This document shows, one piece after another, positions 26,775 through 34,674 of a DNA stretch of 64,000 nt. Under the pieces are notes generated by a model. The model was not told where the DNA came from. It did not search any database and was given only the letters and a program-made list of their open reading frames with translations. Every line of letters starts with the position of its first letter. The first letter of the stretch is position 1. Source of the DNA: DATDAH01 sp963792205 (GTDB lineage: Bacteria; Actinomycetota; Acidimicrobiia; Acidimicrobiales; DATDAH01); NCBI GenBank assembly GCA_963792205.1, contig CAWBVI010000002.1, positions 310,001 through 374,000 on the forward strand. The letters run 5' to 3'. A program made the position numbers and the translations under genes.

Positions 26775-27491
26775 TTACTCGGCCACCGCGGTCACGCAGA
26801 TGTCGTCGCCGGTGGGCAGGGACGACTCGGTGACCGGTGACGTGTCGCCGTAGAGGGCGCCGAGCATCCCCTTCACCATGCCCCGGTCGACGGCGCAGAT
26901 CACCGGATGCTCGACGGCGGCGCCACCGAACGGGCAGTGCTCGGAGACGATGCGCAGCTCGTTGCCGTGCTTCTCGGCCCGGGCCGCGAACCCGTGGGCC
27001 GTGAGGGCGTCGGCCACGGCGTGGAGGGCGGTGCGGAACGACCGCGGCCCGCTGCCGTCGCCCAGCGCGGCGGCCATGGTCCGGCCGTACTCCTCGCCCA
27101 CCTCCTCGGCCAGGGCCTGAGCCGTCTCCGGGGGGAGGGCCTCGAGGGCCCGGCCCAGGAGGCTGACCAGGACGTCGTCGTGGCCCACGTTGATCTCGAG
27201 GCCCATCTCGTGCTCGGTGGCCCGGTACCGCTTGGACGGCCGGCCGGCGCCGCCGCCCCCGGTGCGCTCGACGCTGACCTCGAGGTAGCCGCCGGCCGCC
27301 AGCTTGTCGAGGTGGTGGCGGGCGACGTTGGCGTGCAGCTCGAAGCGCTCGGCGACCTCGGAGGCGGTGACACCGTCGGGGCGTTCGTGCACATGGAGGA
27401 AGATGTCGCGCCGAGTCGGGTCGCCGAAGGCGGAGGCGATCGCCGTGACGGCCGACGCGAACTCGGTGGGGGACAAGACTCCACCATCCAC
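26775..27491 (-). CDS. SufR-like winged-helix regulator with Fe-S-type cysteines
   Basis: A 238-residue ArsR/DeoR-type regulator: HTH in 'DGVTASEVAERFELHANVA' and 'RHHLDKLAAGGYLEV', wing in 'GRPSKRYRATEHEM'. The C-terminus has Cys-x12-Cys ('CPFGGAAVEHPVIC') and a further Cys in 'GDDICVTAVAE', resembling the Fe-S sensor SufR. It sits just before a cysteine desulfurase gene and divergent from Mrp, so it probably controls Fe-S genes. The GTG start is six bases after the -10 box TAGAAT (27503-27498), implying a leaderless message. Confidence 0.82.
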   Translation of the reverse strand: MDGGVLSPTEFASAVTAIASAFGDPTRRDIFLHVHERPDGVTASEVAERFELHANVARHHLDKLAAGGYLEVSVERTGGGGAGRPSKRYRATEHEMGLEINVGHDDVLVSLLGRALEALPPETAQALAEEVGEEYGRTMAAALGDGSGPRSFRTALHAVADALTAHGFAARAEKHGNELRIVSEHCPFGGAAVEHPVICAVDRGMVKGMLGALYGDTSPVTESSLPTGDDICVTAVAE

Positions 27492-27497
27492 GCCGGT

Positions 27498-27522
27498 ATT
27501 CTACCTACGCGGATAGGGGAAA
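27498..27522. promoter_or_regulatory. Divergent promoter region with an imperfect dyad
   Basis: On the minus strand TAGAAT (27503-27498) is a -10 box for the SufR-like gene. Overlapping it is a dyad, CCTA (27504-27507) and TAGG (27514-27517), flanked by TTC and GAA, which would be well placed as the regulator's own operator. The region also lies upstream of mrp. Confidence 0.45.
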
Positions 27523-27559
27523 TTCCCGGGCGCCGGGAGGACAGGAGACCGAGCCGCTG

Positions 27560-28705
27560 ATGGCACCCACCAACGACCAGGTCCTCGAGGCCCTGCGGAG
27601 CGTCGAGGAACCCCTGCTCGGGGTGGGCCTGGTGGAGCTGGGGCTGGTCGAGGCCACCGAGGTCCACCGGGGCGGGCGCATCAAGGTCAGCGTGGCCGAG
27701 GTCACCGAGGACTACCCGTACCGCGACGAGCTGACCCGCCGCATCGGCGGTGCCGTCGGCGCCCTCGACGGGGTCAAGGACGTCCAGGTCGACACCTCGG
27801 TGCTCGACGACGACGGCCAGGAACGGGTCCGGCGCCAGCTCATCGGCGACCCCGAGGCGACGGCCGGCAGCCAGCCGGGCCATGGCCACGCCGAGGGCCG
27901 CGCCATCCCCTTCGCCGAAGCCGGCTCGGCCACGCGGGTCCTGCTCATCGCGTCGGGCAAGGGCGGGGTGGGCAAGTCCTCGGTCAGCGCCAACCTGGCC
28001 ATCGCGCTGGCCCAGCGGGGCAAGCGGGTGGCCATCGTCGACGCCGACGTCTGGGGCTTCTCGATCCCCCGCATGCTCGGGATCCGGCAGCCGCCCTTCC
28101 TCGTCGACCGGATGCTCGTGCCGCCGGAGGCCCACGGCGTGCGCTGCATCTCCATGGGCTTCTTCGCCGAGGAGGACACGCCGGTCATCTGGCGGGGCCC
28201 CATGCTGCACAAGGCCCTCGAGCAGTTCCTGACCGACGTCTGGTGGGGTGAGCCCGACTTCCTGCTCGTCGACCTGCCGCCGGGCACCGGCGACATCTCG
28301 ATCTCCCTCGCCGGCTTCCTGCCCCGGGCCGAGGTGTTCATCGTCACGACGCCCCAGGCCGCGGCGCAGAAGGTGGCCCAGCGGGCCGCCTTCATGGCCG
28401 AGAAGGTCCGGCTCGAGGTGCGGGGCGTGATCGAGAACATGTCCTGGTTCGTCGGTGACGACGGCACCCGGTACGAGCTCTTCGGCGCCGGCGGGGGCCA
28501 GGAGCTGGCCGATCGCCTCGACGTCCCCCTCGTCGGCCAGATCCCCCTCGTGCCCCTGCTCCGCGAAGGCAGCGACACCGGCCGCCCGATCGCGGCGGTC
28601 GAGCCCGACAGCGAGGCCGCCGGCATCTTCCGCACCATCGCCGAGCGCATCGACGTCGACCTGGCCCCGACCAGGCGCTACCACCCGGACCTGAAGATCG
28701 GCTGA
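27560..28705 (+). CDS. mrp: Mrp/ApbC-family Fe-S cluster carrier ATPase
   Basis: A 381-residue P-loop ATPase that delivers Fe-S clusters. An N-terminal MIP18/DUF59 domain (about 1-90, 'VLEALRSVEEPLLGVGLV') is followed by the deviant Walker A 'IASGKGGVGKSSVSANLA' (Lys139) and 'LLVDLPPGTGDISISLAGF'. The CxxC that binds the cluster in many Mrp proteins is absent: the site reads 'IENMSWFVGDDGTRYELFG'. I believe actinobacterial Mrp proteins often show this, but it should be checked. Divergent from the SufR-like gene, fitting an Fe-S role. Confidence 0.9.
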   Translation: MAPTNDQVLEALRSVEEPLLGVGLVELGLVEATEVHRGGRIKVSVAEVTEDYPYRDELTRRIGGAVGALDGVKDVQVDTSVLDDDGQERVRRQLIGDPEATAGSQPGHGHAEGRAIPFAEAGSATRVLLIASGKGGVGKSSVSANLAIALAQRGKRVAIVDADVWGFSIPRMLGIRQPPFLVDRMLVPPEAHGVRCISMGFFAEEDTPVIWRGPMLHKALEQFLTDVWWGEPDFLLVDLPPGTGDISISLAGFLPRAEVFIVTTPQAAAQKVAQRAAFMAEKVRLEVRGVIENMSWFVGDDGTRYELFGAGGGQELADRLDVPLVGQIPLVPLLREGSDTGRPIAAVEPDSEAAGIFRTIAERIDVDLAPTRRYHPDLKIG

Positions 28706-28767
28706 GGGCTGGGGATCGACGGCGCCGGGCACTTACGCTTGGCGTCCGCATCCGCACAGGAGGATCC

Positions 28768-28998
28768 GTGGACGTTCGCATCGGCGTGACCTACAGCCAG
28801 AAGGAGCTCGAGCTCGAACTGGACGAGAAGGCCGACCCCGAGAAGGTCAAGGGCGAGATCGAGGCGGCGCTGAGTGGGCCCGGGGCCCTGTGGCTCACCG
28901 ACCGGCGCGGCCGGCAGGTCGCGGTCCCCGTCGACAAGGTGGCCTACGTCGAGATCGGCAGCCCCGAGGACAGCCACCGCATCGGCTTCAGCGGCTAA
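28768..28998 (+). CDS. DUF3107 family protein
   Basis: A 76-residue acidic protein ('YSQKELELELDEKADPEKV', 'VDKVAYVEIGSPED') of the actinobacterial family DUF3107; no function is established. The GTG start has AGGAGG four bases upstream, and TACGCT at 28734-28739 may be its -10 box, giving a short leader. It precedes two ArsA-like ATPases and probably heads their transcript. Confidence 0.88.
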   Translation: MDVRIGVTYSQKELELELDEKADPEKVKGEIEAALSGPGALWLTDRRGRQVAVPVDKVAYVEIGSPEDSHRIGFSG

Positions 28999-29006
28999 GG
29001 GATTCC

Positions 29007-29963
29007 TTGGGGCCCGCCCCGGCCGACCTCCTCGACCGTCGGCTGGTCTTCGTCACCGGCAAGGGTGGGGTGGGCAAGTCCACCGTTGCCTCCGCCCTGG
29101 CCCTCGTCGCGTCCCGACGGGGCAAGCGGGTCCTGGCCTGCGAGTTCGACGCCAAGGGGAACCTGGCCGACTTCTTCTCGGCCGCGCCGACCGGCTGGGA
29201 CCCGAGTGAGGTCCAGCCGGGCCTCTTCGCCATGGCGATGGACACCGAGGAGTCGCTGAAGGAGTACCTGCGCCTCCAGGTGAAGATCCCCCTCGTGGCC
29301 CGCATCGGGCCGCTGGCCCGGACGCTCGACTTCGTCGCCAACGCCGCGCCCGGGGTCAAGGAGATCCTGACCGTCGGCAAGGTCGTGTGGGAGACCAAGG
29401 AGCGCAACTACGACCTGGTCGTCGTCGACGCCTCGGCCACCGGCCACGTCGTCGCCCAGCTCTCGGCGCCGCAGGCCATCGGCGAGCTGGTCAAGATGGG
29501 TGTCGTCCGGGACCAGACGGCATGGCTCAGCGAGATCCTCGACGATCCGGCGACCACCGGCGCCGTGATCGTGGCCGCGCCGGAGGAGATGCCGGTCAAC
29601 GAGTCCCTCGAGCTGGCCGAGCGCATCCGCACCGAGACCCGGGTCGACCTGGCCGCGACGGTGGTCAACCGGGTGCTCCCCGAGCTGTTCTCCCGGGATG
29701 AGGAAGAGGTGTTCGAAGCCCTCCGGGAACCGAAGGCCCTGGCGGCCCTGGAGGAAGCTGCGGGCGGGCCCATGGCGCCCATCCTCGACGCCGCGGAGCT
29801 GGCGGTGACGTTGCGGCGCACGCGCAGCGTGCACCTCGACCGGCTGCGCGAGGGCCTGCGCGGGGTGCCGCTGCTCTACGCGCCGGAGCTGTTCACCCGC
29901 AGCCACGGGATCCGGGCCACGAGCCAGTTGGCCGACGCCCTCGCCGCGGAGCTGGGGTACTGA
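29007..29963 (+). CDS. ArsA/Get3-like ATPase, first of a pair
   Basis: A 318-residue anion-pump-type ATPase with the deviant Walker A 'FVTGKGGVGKSTVASALA' (Lys24), switch 'CEFDAKGNLADFF' and 'YDLVVVDASATGHVVAQLS'. The best start is TTG at 29007, with AAGGGA upstream; no ATG or GTG fits the P-loop position. It overlaps the next ATPase (TGATG). In mycobacteria the paired homologues (Rv3679/Rv3680) form a Get3-like heterodimer; the same is likely here. The client is unknown. Confidence 0.88.
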   Translation: MGPAPADLLDRRLVFVTGKGGVGKSTVASALALVASRRGKRVLACEFDAKGNLADFFSAAPTGWDPSEVQPGLFAMAMDTEESLKEYLRLQVKIPLVARIGPLARTLDFVANAAPGVKEILTVGKVVWETKERNYDLVVVDASATGHVVAQLSAPQAIGELVKMGVVRDQTAWLSEILDDPATTGAVIVAAPEEMPVNESLELAERIRTETRVDLAATVVNRVLPELFSRDEEEVFEALREPKALAALEEAAGGPMAPILDAAELAVTLRRTRSVHLDRLREGLRGVPLLYAPELFTRSHGIRATSQLADALAAELGY

Positions 29964-31135
29964 TGGCCCGCCGCCGTCGCGACGACACCCGCCCGACCTC
30001 GCTCGAGCAGCTGCTCACCAGCAACGAGGTGGTGGTGACGTGCGGATCGGGGGGCGTGGGCAAGACCACCAGCGGCGCGGCCATGGCCGCCATGGCCGCC
30101 GCCCACATCGGTGGCCGGGTCCTGGTGCTGACCATCGACCCCGCCCGGCGCCTGGCCAACGCGCTGGGGCTGGAGCGGTTCGGCAACGTGGAGTGCGAGA
30201 TCGACCGGTCGGCCTTCACCGACGCCGGGATCACCCCGCGGGGCCAGCTCTTCGCGGCCATGCTCGACACGAAGGCGAGCTGGGACGATCTCGTGAACCT
30301 GCACGCCCCCGACCCGGCCACGCGGGACGCCATCCTGGCCAACCCGCTGTACCAGAACATCACCGGCAAGTTCGTGCAGAGCCACGACTACATCGCCATG
30401 GAGCGGCTCTACGAGATCCACTCCTCGGGGCGCTTCGACCTGATCGTCGTGGACACCCCGCCCACGCGCAACGCCATCGACTTCCTCGAGGCGCCGGACC
30501 GGATGGCGGACTTCTTCAGCAGCCGCCTGCTCCGGTGGCTCACCGTCCCGGCCCGCTCCCGCGTGATGAACCTGGCCTCGAAGCCCTTCTACACGGTCGC
30601 CGACCGCATCCTGGGCTCCCAGTTCCTGGAGGACATCGCCGAGTTCTTCCTGCTGTTCCAGACCATGTACAGCGGGTTCGTGGAACGCTCGCGGGCGGTG
30701 TCGCGGCTGTTGGAGGACCATGGGACCACCTTCGTGGTGGTGTCGACGCTCGAGCCGGCGCCGGCCCAGGAGGCCGAGTTCTTCGTCGACGCGCTGACGG
30801 AGCGGAAGCTGCACCTGGGCGCCCTGATCTTCAACAAGGTCCTGCCCGCCGACCTCTTCACCGCTGAGGCGGCGAAGGTGGCCGATCGCCTCGACCACGA
30901 CGCCCGCCCGGTGGCCGAGGCCGTCGCCGGCGAGGTGGCCGACACCGATCAGGTGGCCCGGGTGCTGGAGGAGGTGGCCGAGAGCTTCCTCAACTACCGC
31001 CTGGTGGCGAGGAGGGAGGCCGAGGAGGCCGCCCGCCTGGGGACCAGGGCGGAGGTGGTGGCCACGGTGCCCTACCTCGCCGAGGACATCAGCGACCTGG
31101 CCGGCCTCCTCAGGATCGGGGGTCACCTCTGGTGA
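29963..31135 (+). CDS. ArsA/Get3-like ATPase, second of a pair
   Basis: A 390-residue partner with Walker A 'VVTCGSGGVGKTTSGAAMA' (Lys34), 'VLTIDPARRLANALGLE' (switch I) and 'FDLIVVDTPPTRNAIDFLE' (switch II). Unlike the first it has Ser in place of the signature Lys of GKGGVGKT, so it may be the less active half of a heterodimer. Its stop overlaps the GTG of gamma-glutamyltransferase. Context suggests membrane-associated anion or protein handling rather than arsenic resistance, since no arsB, arsR or arsC is nearby. Confidence 0.88.
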   Translation: MARRRRDDTRPTSLEQLLTSNEVVVTCGSGGVGKTTSGAAMAAMAAAHIGGRVLVLTIDPARRLANALGLERFGNVECEIDRSAFTDAGITPRGQLFAAMLDTKASWDDLVNLHAPDPATRDAILANPLYQNITGKFVQSHDYIAMERLYEIHSSGRFDLIVVDTPPTRNAIDFLEAPDRMADFFSSRLLRWLTVPARSRVMNLASKPFYTVADRILGSQFLEDIAEFFLLFQTMYSGFVERSRAVSRLLEDHGTTFVVVSTLEPAPAQEAEFFVDALTERKLHLGALIFNKVLPADLFTAEAAKVADRLDHDARPVAEAVAGEVADTDQVARVLEEVAESFLNYRLVARREAEEAARLGTRAEVVATVPYLAEDISDLAGLLRIGGHLW

Positions 31136-32589
31136 GCACACCGGGCCGGGCGGTCGTCGCGGGCGGTCACCGGGCGACGTGCGAGGCCGCCCTCCAGGTC
31201 CTCGCCAGCGGGGGGAATGCCTTCGACGCCATCGTCGCGGCCGGGTTCGCCTCGGCCACCAGCGAGCCGTTGATGACCGGCCTCGGCGGGGGTGGCTTCT
31301 GCCTGACCCGGACCGCCGCGGGCGAGGCGACGCTCTTCGACTTCTTCGTGGACACGCCCGGCCGGGGGCTCGAACCCATGCCCGAGCCGCACTTCTTCCC
31401 CGTCGCGTTGCAGTACCCCGGCGTGGAGCAGGTCTTCAACACCGGCATGGGGTCGGCGGCGGTGCCCGGGACGGTCGCCGGGTACCTCGCGGTCCACGGG
31501 CGGCTGGGCCGATTGCCGCTGGCCCAGGTCGTGGCCCCCGCCGTGGCGCTGGCCCGTGACGGGGTGGTGCTCGACGAGTTCCACGCCTCGGTCTCCGAGC
31601 TGCTCTGGCCCATCCTGCGCCTCACGGCCGACGGGTGCCGGCTGTTCGGCCTCGGCGACGAGCCGCAGCCCCCGGGCCATGCCTTCACCAACCCCGACAC
31701 GGCCGACTTCCTGGCCGAGCTGCAGCGCGACCCCGCCCACGACCTCTGGTCCGCCGGGCGCGGGGACCAGGTCGTCGCCGACATGGCAGCCGGCGAGGGC
31801 CTGATCACGGCCGAGGACCTGGATGCCTACGCGGTGGCCGAGCGCGCCCCGCTGGCCGTCGGCTACCGGGACCGGACGGTGCTGACCAACCCGCCGCCGG
31901 CGTTCGGTGGGGAGATGGTGGGCCGAGGCCTCGGCTTCCTGGCCGACGAGCTGTCGTCGCCGGGCGAGTGGGGCGAGCCGTCGCACCTCGCCGCCCTCGG
32001 TCGGGCGCTCCAGGAGCTCGAGGACACCCGGACCCCGACGCCCGGCCCGCAGTTCCGCCGGGGGACGACCCACGCCAGCGTGGCCGACGCCGAGGGCAAC
32101 GTGGCCGCGCTGTCGACCTCCAACGGCGAGGCGGCGGGTTACGTCGTCCCGGGGACCGGCGTGATGCTGAACAACATGCTGGGCGAGAGCGACCTGCACC
32201 CCGACGGGTTCCACGGCTCGCCCCCGGGTCTCCGCGTGTCGTCGATGATGGCGCCGACGGTCGTGCTGGGCCCGGACGGGGTCGAGCTGGTGCTCGGCAG
32301 TGGCGGCTCGGCCCGCATCCGCACGGCGTTGATCCAGGCCGTCAGCGCGGTGGTGGACTTCGGCCTCGACCCGGCCGACGCCGTAGGCCGGCCCCGGATC
32401 CACTGGGACGGCGAGGCCTTCCAGGTCGAGCCCGGGTTCGCCGCCGAGGCCGTGGCCGAGCTGGAGGCCCTCGGCCCGGTGAACCGCTGGGACAGCCTCA
32501 ACCTCTACTTCGGCGGCGTCCACGCCGTCGCCCCGGACGGCCACGGCGCCGGCGACCCCCGCCGGGGCGGCGCCTGCCTCACCGCCTGA
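31132..32589 (+). CDS. Gamma-glutamyltransferase family protein
   Basis: A 485-residue Ntn-hydrolase of the gamma-glutamyltranspeptidase family. 'VLASGGNAFDAIVAAGFAS' and 'SEPLMTGLGGGGFCL' mark the large subunit. Self-cleavage should occur before Thr312 in 'RRGTTHASVADAEGNV', followed by 'SSMMAPTVVLGPDGVEL' and 'VLGSGGSARIRTALIQ'. It has no signal peptide, unlike periplasmic GGT, so it probably acts inside the cell. Coupled by GTGA to the ArsA-like pair. Confidence 0.88.
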   Translation: MSTPGRAVVAGGHRATCEAALQVLASGGNAFDAIVAAGFASATSEPLMTGLGGGGFCLTRTAAGEATLFDFFVDTPGRGLEPMPEPHFFPVALQYPGVEQVFNTGMGSAAVPGTVAGYLAVHGRLGRLPLAQVVAPAVALARDGVVLDEFHASVSELLWPILRLTADGCRLFGLGDEPQPPGHAFTNPDTADFLAELQRDPAHDLWSAGRGDQVVADMAAGEGLITAEDLDAYAVAERAPLAVGYRDRTVLTNPPPAFGGEMVGRGLGFLADELSSPGEWGEPSHLAALGRALQELEDTRTPTPGPQFRRGTTHASVADAEGNVAALSTSNGEAAGYVVPGTGVMLNNMLGESDLHPDGFHGSPPGLRVSSMMAPTVVLGPDGVELVLGSGGSARIRTALIQAVSAVVDFGLDPADAVGRPRIHWDGEAFQVEPGFAAEAVAELEALGPVNRWDSLNLYFGGVHAVAPDGHGAGDPRRGGACLTA

Positions 32590-32610
32590 GCGACTTCGCC
32601 GTCCCCCTGT

Positions 32611-32721
32611 GACGTGCGCGGAAGGGCTGAGGCCTGGTGCGCTTGACCTGGGACATCGCCAAGCTGCGCTTGGCGATCACCGCTGTGCTTGCCTGGTCGC
32701 CTCGCCTATCGGCTCGGCTCC
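32611..32721. repeat. 111-bp intergenic repeat, copy 2
   Basis: 109/111 identity to 25092-25202, differing at the eighth base (G for A) and at about position 90 (G for T). It lies between the gamma-glutamyltransferase stop and the PdtaS-like start, ending one base before the TAGCCT -10 box at 32723. The same 10-bp stem-loop is present. Confidence 0.85.
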
Positions 32722-32722
32722 G

Positions 32723-32728
32723 TAGCCT
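32723..32728 (+). promoter_or_regulatory. -10 box TAGCCT of the PdtaS-like gene
   Basis: Six bases before the ATG at 32735, with no ribosome-binding site. The bases where a -35 box would lie are inside repeat copy 2. Confidence 0.5.
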
Positions 32729-32734
32729 TCGGCC

Positions 32735-34204
32735 ATGGCTGGGTTGCTGGAGCTGGCACGGGGGCACACGTTCCTGGACGACCGGCAGATCGACCACCTG
32801 CAGCGCCTCGCCGCGTCGTGGGGGCTGCTGGCCGACCTGTGCTTCGCCGACCTGCTCCTCTTCGCCCCCCTCGACGCCCAAGGGGACGACGGCTTCGTCG
32901 TGCTGGCCCAGATCCGGCCGGCGACCAGCCAGACGCTCTACCGGTCCGACCTCGTGGGCACGCTCATCGCCGCCGAGGAGCGGGAGGTGGTGACCCGTTG
33001 CTTCCGGCGCAACGAGATGATCGAGGGTGAGGTGACGAGCCAGGCCGTGCGCGAGCTGGTCCGGGTCGAGTGCATCCCGGTGCGGACCGATGGCAAGCCC
33101 GTGGCGGTCCTGACCCGTGAGTCCACGTCGTCGGTGGGCCGTCCGCCGGGGGAGCTGGAGCGGACCTACGTCGCCATGTTCCACCGCTTCGCCCGCATGA
33201 TCGCCGACGGGAGCTTCCCCTTCCCGCGGGCCGACTTCGAGACCGAGCTGGCCCCCCGGGTCGGCGACGGCGTGGTCCTGCTCGACGCCCACCGCCGCGT
33301 CGAGTACCACTCGCCCAACGGGGTCTCGGCCCTGCACCGCATCGGGGTGCACACCGCGGCGGAGGGACGGACGTTGGCCGAGGTCGGCCTCGAGGACGAG
33401 ATGGTGCGCGACGCCTACGCCTTCGGCCTCCCGGTCACCCAGGAGGTCGAGCGGCCCTCTGGCGTGACGGTCGTGATCAGCTGCATCCCGCTGCTGGAGC
33501 GGGGCAAGGCCACCGGCGCCGTCGTCCTGATCCGCGACATCAGCGAGCTCCGGAGTCGGGACCTGTTGCTGCTCTCCAAGGACGCCACCATCCGGGAAAT
33601 CCACCACCGGGTGAAGAACAACCTGCAGACCATCTCTTCGCTGCTCCGCCTGCAGGCCCGGCGCATGGACCTGCCCGAGGCCCGGCTCGCCATCGAGGAG
33701 TCGGTGGCCCGCATCTCCTCCATCGCCATGGTCCACGAGATCCTCAGCCGGGGTGCCGGCGAGGACGTGCCGTTCGTCGAGGTGCTCCGGCCGCTGCTGC
33801 GCACGGTGGAGGAGGGGTTGGTGCCCCACGACTACCGGGTCAAGTTCCGGGTCGAGGGTGACGCCGGGAAGCTCCCGGCCTACGTCGCCACCCCGCTCTC
33901 GATCGTGATCACCGAGCTCGTGCAGAACATCGTCGAGCACGCCTACCCCATTCGGGAAGACGGCCCGTCACCGGAAGGCGAGGTGCTCCTCGAGCTGGCC
34001 AACGACGGTCACGAGCTGGTGGTGCGGGTCAACGACGACGGGGTGGGCCTGCCGCCGAACTTCGACCTCGCCACCACGACCGGCCTCGGACTGTCGATCG
34101 TGCAGACCCTGGTCACGACCGAGCTCCAGGGCTCCATCTCGATGCTGCCCCGGGCGGAGCACGGCGCCGTCGCCGAGATCCGCGTCCCGCTGACCTACAG
34201 CTAG
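32735..34204 (+). CDS. pdtaS: PdtaS-like sensor histidine kinase
   Basis: A 489-residue soluble kinase: an N-terminal GAF-like domain (about 1-150), a PAS domain (about 165-275, 'VLLDAHRRVEYHSPNGVSA'), then a HisKA_2 core 'EIHHRVKNNLQTISSLLRL' with phospho-acceptor His290 or His291, and HATPase_c ('LVQNIVEHAYP', 'DDGVGLPPNF', 'TGLGLSIVQTLV'). PdtaS phosphorylates the RNA-binding ANTAR antiterminator PdtaR. No pdtaR gene is in the window. It overlaps the end of whiB, on the opposite strand, by four bases. Confidence 0.9.
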   Translation: MAGLLELARGHTFLDDRQIDHLQRLAASWGLLADLCFADLLLFAPLDAQGDDGFVVLAQIRPATSQTLYRSDLVGTLIAAEEREVVTRCFRRNEMIEGEVTSQAVRELVRVECIPVRTDGKPVAVLTRESTSSVGRPPGELERTYVAMFHRFARMIADGSFPFPRADFETELAPRVGDGVVLLDAHRRVEYHSPNGVSALHRIGVHTAAEGRTLAEVGLEDEMVRDAYAFGLPVTQEVERPSGVTVVISCIPLLERGKATGAVVLIRDISELRSRDLLLLSKDATIREIHHRVKNNLQTISSLLRLQARRMDLPEARLAIEESVARISSIAMVHEILSRGAGEDVPFVEVLRPLLRTVEEGLVPHDYRVKFRVEGDAGKLPAYVATPLSIVITELVQNIVEHAYPIREDGPSPEGEVLLELANDGHELVVRVNDDGVGLPPNFDLATTTGLGLSIVQTLVTTELQGSISMLPRAEHGAVAEIRVPLTYS

Positions 34205-34521
34205 CTGGCCCGGCGGGCCGCCTTCAGGCGGGCGACGTGGGCACGGCGCAGCACGCGGCGCTCTTCCTCGGAGGTGCCACCCCAGACGCCGGAGTCCTGG
34301 TTGGAGAGAATGGCGAACTCCAGGCAGGCCTCGCGGGCGTTGCACTGGAAGCACACCGCCTTGGCCGTCTCGATCTGCTCGATGGCCGGGCCGGTGGTCC
34401 CCACGGGGAAGAAGAGGTCCGGGTCGGTGTCCCGACACGCGGCGTCGTCACGCCAGTCTTCGACGTCGTCTTCGTCGTCGTCGGTGGCGGGGCCGAAGGC
34501 GTAAGGCGCAGGCAGAGCCAC
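34201..34521 (-). CDS. WhiB-family Fe-S transcription factor
   Basis: A 106-residue Wbl protein with four cluster cysteines: 'DDAACRDTDPDLFFP', 'AVCFQCNAREACLEFA', and the turn 'SGVWGGTSEEERR', then a basic C-terminus ('HVARLKAARRAS'). The order C-x29-CxxC-x5-C is standard. It resembles the WhiB1/WblE group but I would not insist on the subclass. The GTG at 34521 has GGAGG five bases upstream. Convergent with pdtaS, a neighbourhood common in actinobacteria. Confidence 0.93.
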   Translation of the reverse strand: MALPAPYAFGPATDDDEDDVEDWRDDAACRDTDPDLFFPVGTTGPAIEQIETAKAVCFQCNAREACLEFAILSNQDSGVWGGTSEEERRVLRRAHVARLKAARRAS

Positions 34522-34674
34522 AAAACCTCCACGGTGAGGTCGAAGGGATACGGATCTGGGGTGAGGCTGCGAGCGGCGGGGTGACGAGGCGGCCGGTGCT
34601 CGTGATTCCGTTCACATGCAGCGCAGGAACCCTACTGCCCGTCGCAAGAGGGGGCAACCGGTACCTTGCCCGCC
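34522..34674. other. Divergent intergenic region between whiB and GDPD
   Basis: 153 bases. TACCTT at 34662-34667 is seven bases before the GTG at 34675 and is the likely -10 box of the GDPD gene. The whiB side has a leader of unknown length; I see no riboswitch-like structure. Confidence 0.45.

Noticed and set aside
28890..29006. Starting the first ArsA-like ATPase upstream inside DUF3107
   Set aside because: The upstream frame is Arg/Gly-rich shadow of DUF3107, whereas TTG at 29007 places the P-loop at the normal distance from the N-terminus.
31132..32589. Arsenic resistance operon around the ArsA-like genes
   Set aside because: No arsR, arsB, arsC or acr3 nearby; the neighbours match the Get3-like pair context.
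34522..34674. A riboswitch in the whiB leader
   Set aside because: No recognisable conserved core or strong stem set; only a short GC-rich leader.
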